In this document: positions 1-7,980 of the stretch, in pieces
Layout: every line of letters starts with the position of its first letter
Position numbering within the stretch: position 1 is the stretch's first letter
NCBI RefSeq assembly: GCF_014635025.1
Contig: NZ_BMCE01000002.1
Span: forward strand, 868,001-932,000
Source: Fictibacillus barbaricus
Lineage (GTDB): Bacteria; Bacillota; Bacilli; Bacillales; Fictibacillaceae
DNA length: 64,000 nt
Direction of reading: 5' to 3'
Notes under the pieces: model-generated
Database searches by the model: none
Seen by the model: the letters and a program-made list of their open reading frames with translations, nothing else
Told to the model about the DNA's origin: nothing
Translations under genes and position numbers: made by a program

Positions 1-198
1 TAATGGTGTTGAGCTGACGTTCAAATTTCTTTTTTTCTTGTGTATCCATTTCAATCCTGATCTTCTTTTTTAGTTCACGAATCATTACCTTTTCTTCCGA
101 TGTAAAATGAGAAGAATGAAGCAATCGAATCACCTCATTTCTTTTTGCATCACTGATCTTCCCCTATTTTTATAAGGATAAGCCAATACCTCTTTCAT
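1..198 (-). pseudogene. Frameshifted, edge-truncated coding remnant
   Basis: Two reverse-strand frames join into one plausible protein if a single base is added to the four-C run at 161-164. The first frame starts at 198 (MKEVLAYPYKNRG). The second covers 1-163 (KISDAKRNEVIRLLHSS onward), is Lys/Glu rich and runs off the window edge. As read, the second frame is preceded by a TAG and has no good start. I do not recognise the family. It may be a decayed gene or a homopolymer sequencing error. Confidence 0.35.
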
Positions 199-327
199 GA
201 CATGATATGTGTAAAATAATCTGACACTCTTTTTTTTAGATAAAAATTTCAAATTAGGCTTGTGTTGGAACTGGTACTTCATAGCTCTGAAAGAGGAAAC
301 CTCGCGTTAATGATGTATATAGAATAA

Positions 328-364
328 CAAAGAGACCTCCAATTTTTTGGAAGTCTTCTCTTTG
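328..364 (-). terminator. Hairpin after the DeoR-type gene
   Basis: CAAAGAGA (328-335) pairs with TCTCTTTG (357-364), with further G:U-tolerant pairing inside. It follows the stop of the regulator gene on the reverse strand. The T-tract is weak. Confidence 0.55.
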
Positions 365-379
365 AAATTTCAGGATTTA

Positions 380-1171
380 TTATTCCGTTTCTGTCTTGGT
401 TTTAAAATTTTCTGCCGCTGCGATGATGATCTTGACACCCTGCTGTTCGATCGCTGAAAGATGATCTCTTGGCGCATCATCATCTGTGATGACCACATCT
501 AAGTTGGAAACAGGTCCTACATTCGCGAATGCATTGACACCGATCTTATAATGAGGAAAAACACCGATTCGCTTGCGTGACACTTTTCCTACAGCACTCA
601 TAAACGCAGCCACTTCAGGTGTTGCTGTGCTGATTCCACGGTCAGAAATACCTCCGCCTGTTACAAAAGAAAGATCAAAAGAATATTGACTGATGAGATT
701 GGTGACTAGAGCATCAGTCATGTTTCCAGAGCTCTTCACTTTGCCTCCAACTACATAAAGATCGATGTTGTCTTTACCGCGAAGGGCATCTGCAGTTACT
801 AAGGAATTGGTAACGATTGTTAGACGGTAATCAGGCAGATGCTTCAGGATCTCATGGTGCATCCCGCCGCCACTCAGAAATATGGTGTCATTTTCTTTGA
901 TGTATTTTACTGCCTCCCTCGCTATTGCCCTCTCATACTTTGATCCTTCACCAAAACGAACAGCGTTTGATGCAGGCCCCTTCTTCACTTCCGTTACAGG
1001 GATCGCACCACCATGCGTACGCTTAAGAAGGCCATTATCTTCCAGAGAAGATAAGTCACGGCGAATTGAGTCAATTGATACTTGGAGGGCATCTGATAGT
1101 TCTTTTGCGAGTACTCGACCTTCATTTTTAAGCACTTCTAAGATTTTTTCTCTTCTTTCTTCAGAAAACAT
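380..1171 (-). CDS. DeoR-family transcriptional repressor
   Basis: A 263-residue protein of normal DeoR length. The N-terminus (about 1-57) is a DeoR winged helix-turn-helix: it begins MFSEERREKILEVLKN and contains SIDSIRRDLSSLEDNGLLKRTHGGA. The rest is a DeoR C-terminal sensor domain of the ribose-isomerase-like fold (IFLSGGGMHHEIL, VTNSLVTADAL, DLYVVGGKV, DLSFVTGGGI). Family members usually bind a phosphorylated sugar and repress sugar genes. No sugar operon lies beside it here, so its target is unknown. Dyads of the CAAGC/GCTTG type just upstream suggest autoregulation. Confidence 0.9.
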   Translation of the reverse strand: MFSEERREKILEVLKNEGRVLAKELSDALQVSIDSIRRDLSSLEDNGLLKRTHGGAIPVTEVKKGPASNAVRFGEGSKYERAIAREAVKYIKENDTIFLSGGGMHHEILKHLPDYRLTIVTNSLVTADALRGKDNIDLYVVGGKVKSSGNMTDALVTNLISQYSFDLSFVTGGGISDRGISTATPEVAAFMSAVGKVSRKRIGVFPHYKIGVNAFANVGPVSNLDVVITDDDAPRDHLSAIEQQGVKIIIAAAENFKTKTETE

Positions 1172-1220
1172 AATAATTTTCCTCCATTACCTCTTATTTC
1201 CACGTGGTATTTTAAGTGTA

Positions 1221-1332
1221 TGCTTGATTATGCTTGTTTGTCAAACTTATTTTGCATGTTTTTTCTTTTTTTTTCTGATATTTATAAAAAACAAGCTAAA
1301 ACAAGCAAATTCGATTGCTTGTTTTAGCTTGT
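1221..1332. promoter_or_regulatory. GCTTG-rich dyad upstream of the DeoR gene
   Basis: An 18-bp perfect inverted repeat: ACAAGCTAAAACAAGCAA at 1291-1308 pairs with TTGCTTGTTTTAGCTTGT at 1315-1332, with a 6-nt loop. Two further TGCTTG copies start 10 bp apart at 1221 and 1231. The cluster lies 50-160 bp upstream of the regulator start, where its promoter should be. I infer a repressor operator; it could also be a strong hairpin. Confidence 0.55.
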
Positions 1333-1363
1333 TACATTAAAGTTATCTGCTGTCAAAAAAGTA

Positions 1364-1436
1364 TCAAATAAAAAGAAGCCTTAATCACATAAAAAATAGC
1401 TATAATCACATAAAAATGATTCATGATCACATAATT
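1364..1436. repeat. 21-bp-phased short repeats, locus 1
   Basis: AATCACATAAAAA-type units have TCAC at exactly 1385, 1406 and 1427. A weaker copy (TCAAATAAA) sits at 1364, so all four are 21 bp apart. Only about 9-11 bases of each unit are conserved; the rest is A/T-rich filler. The same spacing recurs at 22831-22925. Confidence 0.7.
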
Positions 1437-1463
1437 TCATACTTGCAAGAAAGTTGTCCTCCT

Positions 1464-1511
1464 GACAAATACAAATTCAATGATTTTGTATTTGTCGGGG
1501 GTCTGTCCCCC
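1464..1511. repeat. Two adjacent palindromic hairpins
   Basis: GACAAATACAAA (1464-1475) pairs with TTTGTATTTGTC (1485-1496). It is followed directly by GGGGG (1497-1501) pairing with CCCCC (1507-1511). They lie just after the stop of the pyrophosphohydrolase gene on the reverse strand and could end its transcript, but no U-tract follows. Confidence 0.45.
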
Positions 1512-1835
1512 CTAGTCTTCCACCTTAATCAGGAACAATCTCTCGTGGAAGCGGCCTTGCTTTTTAGCTTTTTCCTGCCTAATCTCATCCAGCTCACGTA
1601 ACGTAAGATCATGCACTTTTGTCAAAGCGATTAAGATTTCAAACAAGCCTGCCAATTCCTCAGCAGCATCCACTTCATTCTCAGTATCGCGATACTCTTT
1701 AACGCCTTCTGCAAGCTTCTTTTTAAGTTCACTCTCAAACTCTTGATCTCCCAGAATCCGAAAAGTTCCCTTCTTTCCTGCCTGCTCGAGCAGTTCCGGT
1801 ATCTTATCACGAACTAATTTATTGTAGTACGCCAT
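1512..1835 (-). CDS. MazG-like nucleoside triphosphate pyrophosphohydrolase
   Basis: A 107-residue all-alpha protein starting MAYYNKLVRDKIPELLEQAG, typical of the phosphoribosyl-ATP pyrophosphohydrolase-like/MazG superfamily that hydrolyses non-canonical nucleoside triphosphates. The metal-binding acidic helices are visible as KLAEGVKEYRD followed by EVDAAEELAGLFEI. The start is an ATG behind a GGAAGGG-like Shine-Dalgarno. The substrate is not predictable. It stands alone between YkvI and the DeoR gene, on the same strand. Confidence 0.8.
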   Translation of the reverse strand: MAYYNKLVRDKIPELLEQAGKKGTFRILGDQEFESELKKKLAEGVKEYRDTENEVDAAEELAGLFEILIALTKVHDLTLRELDEIRQEKAKKQGRFHERLFLIKVED

Positions 1836-1912
1836 TGGCTCTATTCCCTTCCAGCAATTTCACAGCAACCCCCTATTAAAGCTAAACCAAAAACATCTTA
1901 TAAAATCTATAT

Positions 1913-2947
1913 TCATGTGTTAAGTTTTTTAGCAGATACAACTCCTAAAAACACAAGGGCGATCATACCAAAAACAGGATATAAATAATGCAGCAGCTCC
2001 GAATAACCAACTTGGCTCAACAGATAGCTTCCTGCCATTAAAAAGAGTAAGATCATTTGGTTTGATAGCCTTACATTTTTATTAAGCGATTCTGCCAATC
2101 CAAATATATTTCCAATTAAAGTTGAGAAGATCTCACCATAGATTACTAATACAAAGATGTAATGAACGGCTATCCCTAGTCCTCCCACAATTTCTGCTAT
2201 CGGAATCTCATAGCTTAGTACTCGAGGAACCGAATATAGAACATACTGGCTGTTTAATAAAATAAACGTAAGTCCTAATCCTCCTAAGAACCCGCCCCAT
2301 TTGATCACAGATTCATCGTCTGCTTGACGTGATAATGGAACAAGGACAGCTTGGGCAAGTGTTAAATTAAAAGCAGCATATGCAAATGGACTGACAATCC
2401 ACTTCCAATGACCGGTAAAATCTTCTTCAACAAAAAGCTGCCTTCCGCCTGAAAAATCTAACATAGAAAAAGATAAGACGACTGAAAATAAAATCATAAT
2501 AGGGACGATAAGAGAATTTGTCCAAAGAATTCCCTCTATCCCCTTTTTCATCACCAAATACGTGATGACGAGGGTAATCAGGATACCCGCCTGGAACGGC
2601 AGATGCAGTTGTTCCCAAAACAGCGCTCCTGCCCCTGACAGCATGACCCCTGTGACACCAAAGAGCATGATGAGCATCAAGACATTCACTACCTTAGAGA
2701 CAGCTGGTCCAAACAAGTACTGATTCATTTCATCAAAGGATGTAGCATCCAATCGTTTTGCCATAATCATTAATTTCGTACCTATTGCTATAAATAGGAA
2801 CCCGCTGATCAGTATTCCTGCAAATCCGGCTGAACCATATATCGTGAAAAATTCTACTATTTCTCTTCCTGTAGCAAAACCAGCACCCACAACTGTGCCG
2901 ATATAAGTGGCGGCAATCTGTAATATTTGTTTCATCCGTCCACTCAT
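1913..2947 (-). CDS. ykvI: YkvI-type membrane protein
   Basis: A 344-residue polytopic membrane protein with about ten hydrophobic helices. It begins MSGRMKQILQIAATYIGTVVGAGFATGREIVEFF, the signature start of the YkvI family (COG3949), whose fold resembles amino-acid/cation transporters. The substrate is unknown. The start at 2947 was chosen because GGAGGTGA sits four bases upstream; a longer reading would add 29 residues without a ribosome-binding site. Confidence 0.8.
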   Translation of the reverse strand: MSGRMKQILQIAATYIGTVVGAGFATGREIVEFFTIYGSAGFAGILISGFLFIAIGTKLMIMAKRLDATSFDEMNQYLFGPAVSKVVNVLMLIMLFGVTGVMLSGAGALFWEQLHLPFQAGILITLVITYLVMKKGIEGILWTNSLIVPIMILFSVVLSFSMLDFSGGRQLFVEEDFTGHWKWIVSPFAYAAFNLTLAQAVLVPLSRQADDESVIKWGGFLGGLGLTFILLNSQYVLYSVPRVLSYEIPIAEIVGGLGIAVHYIFVLVIYGEIFSTLIGNIFGLAESLNKNVRLSNQMILLFLMAGSYLLSQVGYSELLHYLYPVFGMIALVFLGVVSAKKLNT

Positions 2948-3013
2948 GCTCTCACCTCCATGCCCCATATCTTTACAAACATATGCATGGACAAGAGTTT
3001 TAGAAGAAAAAGA

Positions 3014-3042
3014 AAAACAGCAGGATATCTCCATACTGTTTT
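3014..3042 (-). terminator. Terminator after the diguanylate cyclase
   Basis: On the reverse strand AAAACAG pairs with CTGTTTT around an inner GGA/TCC pair, followed by a T-rich run (TTTTTCTTTTTC). Confidence 0.6.
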
Positions 3043-3052
3043 AACGTCTTCT

Positions 3053-4171
3053 TTATATTTGCAAGGCTTCACCGCACTCATGAATGATTACTCGATTCTT
3101 CCCCTGGCGCTTAGCCACATACAAACTGTTATCTGCTCCCTCAAAGAATGCCTGTTTATGCATACCTGCTCTATAAGTTTGCAGCCCCAAACTAATGGTT
3201 ATACGTTCTTCTTTAATTTCAGGATGCACAAGGTTTTCCACACCCGTCCGTACTTTTTCAAGGATAGCAAATGCTTTTTCCTCATTCACATCATTTAAAA
3301 TGACAACGAACTCTTCTCCTCCATACCTCGCCGTAAAATCGTCATTCGTTACGTTTTCCTTAATTGTTGCTGCAATCCGCTTAAGCACAACATCACCTAT
3401 TCCGTGACCATAGGTATCATTGATTTTTTTAAAATTATCAATGTCTATAACAGCTAAATGTACGGGATAATGATACGTTTCAGCCTGAAGCAGTAGTACG
3501 TCCATATATTCATAAAAAGCCATGTGATTATACAACCCAGTAAGAGCATCGGTTTTCACTTGTTTTTCCATAATTGTTGATTTTACCATCAGATCTTGAT
3601 GATCTTCCTGTGCTTTGGTTAGATGCTTTGCAATTTCATAACCTCTGCTCATAATTCCGATACAGATTGCCGTAGCGGTGATCAAGATGCACATCATAGA
3701 TAGCTGATCCATCAAGTCATTCATCTTATTTGAAATTGGATGAAAGGTTGTAATGACTAAAAAAACAAGGGAACTTAATAAGAAAGACAGCCACACTTTC
3801 TTCTTTTCAAAATAAATAGTTGAGATTAGCATAGGAAAAAACAAACTCGTATACATGACATACATTTCAGAATGAACACTGATTAAAATTGCAGAAAAAA
3901 GACTAGCTGCCATAATAATAATATAGTCCATAAATTTATTTTTCTTCCTATAGCTCCACTCCGCAATTAAAGTAGTAAATGTCAACAGAACGGTCGGCAA
4001 AATAATATAGGACATCAAAAAATCCTGTAATGGCCTTGTTGTTAAAAAACTGTTTAATACCTCGACGCACACTGACACAAAGATAACAACCCAAAATACA
4101 TTTAATATTTTCCGGTTCCACGCAATGTGATTTAAGTGTGCAGGCAGGTGTGGTTTTCCCAAGTCATTCAC
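3053..4171 (-). CDS. Membrane-bound diguanylate cyclase (GGDEF)
   Basis: 372 residues. Residues about 20-175 form five or six transmembrane helices, followed by a short coiled linker. The GGDEF domain covers about 205-365 and carries KTDALTGLYNHMAF, the metal/substrate motif DIDNFKKINDTYGHGIGD and the active-site signature GGEEF at 284-288. It should make cyclic di-GMP from two GTP. The inhibitory I-site RxxD expected at 275-278 reads TNDD, so product inhibition may be lost. The architecture is like B. subtilis DgcK. It ends in a terminator and is not co-transcribed with ykvI. Confidence 0.88.
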   Translation of the reverse strand: MNDLGKPHLPAHLNHIAWNRKILNVFWVVIFVSVCVEVLNSFLTTRPLQDFLMSYIILPTVLLTFTTLIAEWSYRKKNKFMDYIIIMAASLFSAILISVHSEMYVMYTSLFFPMLISTIYFEKKKVWLSFLLSSLVFLVITTFHPISNKMNDLMDQLSMMCILITATAICIGIMSRGYEIAKHLTKAQEDHQDLMVKSTIMEKQVKTDALTGLYNHMAFYEYMDVLLLQAETYHYPVHLAVIDIDNFKKINDTYGHGIGDVVLKRIAATIKENVTNDDFTARYGGEEFVVILNDVNEEKAFAILEKVRTGVENLVHPEIKEERITISLGLQTYRAGMHKQAFFEGADNSLYVAKRQGKNRVIIHECGEALQI

Positions 4172-4290
4172 CTCATCTACACGTTTCCAATTTTTATTAT
4201 AGCATTATTTTCCTGTATCAATGTCTTTTGATCATTTAATTCTCATATGAACGATGGCTCTTTTTTTATGATTAAAACGAAATATACAAT

Positions 4291-4321
4291 GAAAACGCAC
4301 AGCCGGAATACCGGCTGTGCG
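4291..4321 (-). terminator. Terminator after the 93-residue gene
   Basis: A perfect 11-bp stem CGCACAGCCGG/CCGGCTGTGCG (4296-4306/4311-4321) with a 4-nt loop, then TTTTC on the reverse strand. Confidence 0.8.
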
Positions 4322-4340
4322 ACTATTTATAGTTAGTAGT

Positions 4341-4622
4341 TTATTTGATTTTTATGCGTTTTTTCTTTGGTAACTTATCAAGGAGCCAGCCTCTGCCCAC
4401 TTCACAAAAACGAATCGGCATTTCAAGGGTTGCCAGTATCTTATCCTTTCCGTGTATGGTGAGTAAACCTGTTTCTTCATTCACTTGGTCTACTACAGCA
4501 TTCTCAGTTCCTGAGAGCGGAAACGCCCATTTGTTATTACCAGAGTCCTTAATTTTAATCATTCTTCCGTCACAAGATACTTTGTGGCAATGTGGAGGCA
4601 AGCCCAACGTAATTTTATTCAT
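4341..4622 (-). CDS. Hypothetical protein, 93 residues
   Basis: Not recognised. It is a small soluble protein with two Cys near the N-terminus (CHKVSC), beta-rich sequence in the middle and a strongly basic C-terminus (KKKRIKIK). It has its own terminator, and a GGGAGGAAAG Shine-Dalgarno precedes its ATG. A single-gene transcript is likely. Confidence 0.6.
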   Translation of the reverse strand: MNKITLGLPPHCHKVSCDGRMIKIKDSGNNKWAFPLSGTENAVVDQVNEETGLLTIHGKDKILATLEMPIRFCEVGRGWLLDKLPKKKRIKIK

Positions 4623-4829
4623 TGCATTTCTTTCCTCCCTTTCCGGATTTGTTTCATTGTAACAGATTTAGTGCGTGTCTGACTTAATATTTTTTAATTT
4701 TTTGACTATTTAACACATTTGAAATATACCTACAAAAATTAGTATGACAACCTTAGGGCAAAAGCCAATTCCTACAATGGCGTACAAGCATATACTATTG
4801 TAATTGAGAGATAAGGGAGGAATGAACGA

Positions 4830-5228
4830 GTGGAAAAATGGTCCACGTTATATCATATGACCGTCGTTTTTTTAGGGGCTGCTATCAGTTACTTATTTGG
4901 GACACCAGGCTTATTATTTAAGACTCTTGTCCTCTTTGTTGCATTAGATTATTTAACAGGCATGGCAGCATCGGCGTATGAAGGTAAATTAAACAGCAAA
5001 GTCGGCTTTAAAGGGATTCTAAAAAAGGTGATTATCTTTGCGATAGTCGCAGTAGCCCATTCTCTCGATCAAATCGTAGGCGGTAGCTACATCCAGGCCG
5101 CGACCATCTTTTTTTATTTATCCAACGAATTGTTATCAATGATTGAAAACGCTGGCAGACTAAATGTGCCGATCCCTCCATTCATAAAAAATGCCGTTTC
5201 TCTGTTAAGACAGAAAAGCGGCAAATGA
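4830..5228 (+). CDS. Holin-family protein (phage holin 4 type)
   Basis: 132 residues with three or four hydrophobic helices and the family pattern LFVALDYLTGMAASAYEGKLNSKVGFKGILKK, matching the TcdE/UtxA/BhlA-like phage holin superfamily. Holins form membrane lesions that release lytic enzymes or toxins. It starts at a GTG behind GGGAGG. No endolysin, phage structural gene or toxin lies nearby, so it is a solo chromosomal holin; a role in lysis or secretion is inference. Confidence 0.75.
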   Translation: MEKWSTLYHMTVVFLGAAISYLFGTPGLLFKTLVLFVALDYLTGMAASAYEGKLNSKVGFKGILKKVIIFAIVAVAHSLDQIVGGSYIQAATIFFYLSNELLSMIENAGRLNVPIPPFIKNAVSLLRQKSGK

Positions 5229-5239
5229 AGTATAGTAAA

Positions 5240-5497
5240 TTAAATAGAATAAAACTGCGAAATCTTTTTTGCGATCTCTTGTGCATTGACTTGGTACTCA
5301 CCAGCGTCAATGCGCTTTTTAATATCTAAAAGTTTCTTTTCTCTTATGTTTAATTGGGTATTCTCATGCAGCACTTTTGCTTCATTCGATATGTATAAAT
5401 CGTCTTTAGCGAATGATGGCGCCTTTACAGAAGGCTGTTGATATATTTTATTGACATTATATTTTCGCTGAACAGGTTGCTGTCCCTCAATTCTCAT
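5240..5497 (-). CDS. FlgM-like anti-sigma factor
   Basis: An 85-residue protein with the FlgM pattern: a poorly conserved N-terminus, then DDLYISNEAKVLHENTQ and the C-terminal helix REKKLLDIKKRIDAGEYQVNAQEIAKKISQF. In FlgM this C-terminal half binds and inhibits the flagellar sigma-28. No flagellar genes are in the window, so this is either a displaced flgM or a paralog. Its ATG overlaps the stop of the upstream gene (5494-5497), implying translational coupling. Confidence 0.65.
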   Translation of the reverse strand: MRIEGQQPVQRKYNVNKIYQQPSVKAPSFAKDDLYISNEAKVLHENTQLNIREKKLLDIKKRIDAGEYQVNAQEIAKKISQFYSI

Positions 5498-5751
5498 GAT
5501 TTCACCTCTTCTGGGCTATTAATCGTACCGAGCCATTTCCATTTATCATCATAATCCAGGTTGTCCAACACTCTAAAAAACAATTCCTGACCTGATGTAT
5601 CCCATTTTACTTCAAATTCATTTCCATTTTCTTTATCCTTACAAAAAGAATGAATCCACTGTGAAGTAAACAAGTAAGGAGTAAACTGTTCAAAGTCTAA
5701 TAGATGTTTCTCTAACCATTTAATGACATCATCATGTGTAAGTTTATGCAT
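5494..5751 (-). CDS. Hypothetical protein coupled to the FlgM-like gene
   Basis: Not recognised. An 85-residue acidic, Trp-rich protein (KWLEKHLLDFEQFTPYLF, WIHSFCKD, DDKWKWLG) that ends in a 4-bp ATGA overlap with the FlgM-like gene. The coupling suggests the two act together, perhaps as anti-sigma factor and modulator; that is inference. Confidence 0.6.
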   Translation of the reverse strand: MHKLTHDDVIKWLEKHLLDFEQFTPYLFTSQWIHSFCKDKENGNEFEVKWDTSGQELFFRVLDNLDYDDKWKWLGTINSPEEVKS

Positions 5752-5987
5752 CTAGAATCGTCCTTTGTTTGGTTCGTCATTACCTGTTTCTATATGATTC
5801 GGTTATCCTAGAATCTTTAAGGGTATACACAAAAAATATTTCACAGAAAATTCGAACCTCTTGATGTTAAAGCTTTATAGTAAAAAAATACCCATTTTAA
5901 ACACTACCTTAAACATCTTTCCTTTCTACCAAACGATCATAAGGTCTATAATAAAAGTAGAAGAAATACATAACAGAAGGTGTTTAC

Positions 5988-7283
5988 ATGAAATTAACGT
6001 TTTCCTCACTTCAATGGATGGTTTTTATCCTGGCAGGAAGCTTAGTAGCTCCAATCGCAATCGGGGATGCTTTTGGTATGACTCAAGCGGAAACAGCAGA
6101 GCTTTTACAGCGATCTTTTTTAATCATTGGAATATCTGCTATTCTACAAGTTATGTTCGGCCATAAGTTACCTATTAATGAGGGGCCCGCTGGACTTTGG
6201 TGGGGAGTCTTTACAGTTTATGCCGGTATAGTTGCATCAGGCGCATTAACTGCATCTGAAGGCTTACAACAGTTGACTGCAGGGATGCTGATTAGCGGAG
6301 CCCTCTTTCTTCTGCTTGGTTTATTTCGCGTTATCAGCTCAGTAAGAGCTTTGTTCACTCCTCTAGTAACTGGAACTTACTTGGTTCTGCTAGTTTCACA
6401 ACTAAGCGGATCATTTATTAAAGGGATGCTCGGCATTGGTTATCTTCAGGAAAGTGCGGATGCAAAAGTAGCGATCGCTTCTCTTTTTATTCTTGTACTT
6501 TCTATTGCATTAGGAAAATCACGGGTAAAATGGCTTAGAAGTTATTCTATCCTAATCTCTCTACTATTAGGATGGGGACTTTTCAAACTACTAAACTTAA
6601 CAAAAGAAACAATGGAAGCCAGCAAGATCTTCGCATTTCCAGAATGGTTTGCATGGGGAATGCCTGAATTATCTTTGGGAACAATTCTCACTTCCCTGTT
6701 TGTTGGTATGCTTCTTCTGACCAACATGGTAGCGAGTATCAACGTTGTTGAAAAGGCGTATGAATCAGAAAAACAAGAATATGAACCTATCAATTACAAT
6801 CGGTCATCTATTATGATGGGTCTGAACACTTGGGTTGCAGGTTTGTTTTCAGCTGTGGCAAGTGTACCGATCTCAGGTGCATCGGGTTTCATTTTGACAA
6901 CACGAATGTTCAGCAGATTCGCCTTTATCATAGGAAATGCTTTGATCATCTTAATCAGTTTTTTTCCGCCGCTCACTTTTTTCTTTGCCGGCATTCCTGC
7001 TCCTGTCGGATACGCAACCATATTCCTTCCGTTTTCGAGCATGATTGGATTGGCTTTTAAAGAATACAAAGATCAATTAAAATCAGATAATCATTTATTC
7101 ATTATCAGTACATCCCTTATGGTGGGTATCGGAAGTCTTTTCATTCCTGCTGCAGCTTTAAAGGAATGGCCGAATATAGTCGTAACCCTTTTAAGCAACG
7201 GACTCATTATGGGAATGCTCACATGTATGGCGTTAGAGCAGTTTTATAAGCGAAGACTTTCACGAACTGAACAAAAATCATAA
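5988..7283 (+). CDS. Nucleobase:cation symporter-2 (purine/pyrimidine permease)
   Basis: A 431-residue polytopic protein, about 12-14 helices, of the NCS2 uracil/xanthine permease family, closest in look to B. subtilis YwdJ/YbbY. Visible features are the N-terminal LQWMVFILAGSLVAPIAIG, NEGPAGLWWGVF and the helix after VPISGASGFILTTRMF. It should import a nucleobase with a cation; the specific base is not predictable. A TATAAT-like -10 lies about 35 bp upstream of the ATG. A strong terminator follows at once, so it is monocistronic. Confidence 0.82.
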   Translation: MKLTFSSLQWMVFILAGSLVAPIAIGDAFGMTQAETAELLQRSFLIIGISAILQVMFGHKLPINEGPAGLWWGVFTVYAGIVASGALTASEGLQQLTAGMLISGALFLLLGLFRVISSVRALFTPLVTGTYLVLLVSQLSGSFIKGMLGIGYLQESADAKVAIASLFILVLSIALGKSRVKWLRSYSILISLLLGWGLFKLLNLTKETMEASKIFAFPEWFAWGMPELSLGTILTSLFVGMLLLTNMVASINVVEKAYESEKQEYEPINYNRSSIMMGLNTWVAGLFSAVASVPISGASGFILTTRMFSRFAFIIGNALIILISFFPPLTFFFAGIPAPVGYATIFLPFSSMIGLAFKEYKDQLKSDNHLFIISTSLMVGIGSLFIPAAALKEWPNIVVTLLSNGLIMGMLTCMALEQFYKRRLSRTEQKS

Positions 7284-7288
7284 AAAAT

Positions 7289-7314
7289 GGCTCCTCTCTT
7301 TAATGAGAGGAGCC
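7289..7314 (+). terminator. Terminator after the nucleobase permease
   Basis: GGCTCCTCTC (7289-7298) pairs perfectly with GAGAGGAGCC (7305-7314); a CTCTTT tract follows. Confidence 0.75.
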
Positions 7315-7391
7315 CTCTTTACGTTTATTCTCACTATCCCTTCCCATTAACAAGAAAAGCTGTTATAATTTTACAAAATCTGGAGGTGTAT

Positions 7392-7898
7392 ATGGAACAT
7401 AAAACGGCAGACAGACCTAACTGGAAAAGAGTTATAGATCGAAGTTTTGAAGTTACTCACAAAGAAGATTCTTGTTTTAGGGGGAAAGTAACAGCTATCC
7501 ATCTTAAACAAGTTACAGAACCGTTAGTCGTAAAATACAAAGAACATAAGGTATGTATCGCCGATTCTGGTTACACATGGCTCCAGCACTTTCCGGAAGG
7601 CGAAAAATATACGATCACAACCGTACTTGATCAAAACGGCGAAGTTGTGCAATTTTACATTGACATGTGCATGGATCATGGGATTAACGAAGAAGAAATT
7701 CCCTGGTTTGTTGATCTCTATTTAGATATCGTTATCCTTCCTGATAAAGAGCTCTTTTTACTCGATGATAATGAGTTGATGGAAGCTTTTAAAAAAGGCG
7801 AAATCAATGACAAAGATATGAAACTTGCCCTTGAGACAGCACGAAAATCATTTCAAAACATAAAAACGGAGAGTTTGAACACCTCAAAACTTGCATAA
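7392..7898 (+). CDS. DUF402 protein, Ntdp-like nucleoside di/triphosphatase
   Basis: 168 residues of the DUF402 family. Characterised members such as S. aureus Ntdp hydrolyse nucleoside di- and triphosphates. Motifs include the beta-barrel segment VCIADSGYTWLQHFPEGEKYTITTVLD and the acidic metal-binding stretch YIDMCMDHG...WFVDLYLDIVILPD. The ATG at 7392 was chosen for its GGAGGTG Shine-Dalgarno; the longer open frame upstream covers the permease terminator. Confidence 0.8.
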   Translation: MEHKTADRPNWKRVIDRSFEVTHKEDSCFRGKVTAIHLKQVTEPLVVKYKEHKVCIADSGYTWLQHFPEGEKYTITTVLDQNGEVVQFYIDMCMDHGINEEEIPWFVDLYLDIVILPDKELFLLDDNELMEAFKKGEINDKDMKLALETARKSFQNIKTESLNTSKLA

Positions 7899-7940
7899 GC
7901 CATGCTGCAGAGTGGCATCGTGAGAAAAGATTTATATAAC

Positions 7941-7974
7941 AAAAAAATCCAGAGGGAAATTCTCCTCTGGATTT
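7941..7974 (-). terminator. Terminator between convergent genes
   Basis: AAATCCAGAGG (7945-7955) pairs with CCTCTGGATTT (7964-7974). Seven Ts follow on the reverse strand, so it mainly serves the 75-residue gene; it may also stop the DUF402 transcript. Confidence 0.75.
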
Positions 7975-7980
7975 ACTATA

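Noticed and set aside
882-1340. Long open frame on the forward strand over the DeoR gene
   Set aside because: It is antisense to a clear DeoR protein, has no ribosome-binding site and has a low-complexity Phe-rich end; it is a shadow.
5840-5860. PurR box upstream of the nucleobase permease
   Set aside because: AATTCGAACCTC matches the PurR consensus poorly and no second inverted box is at the right distance.
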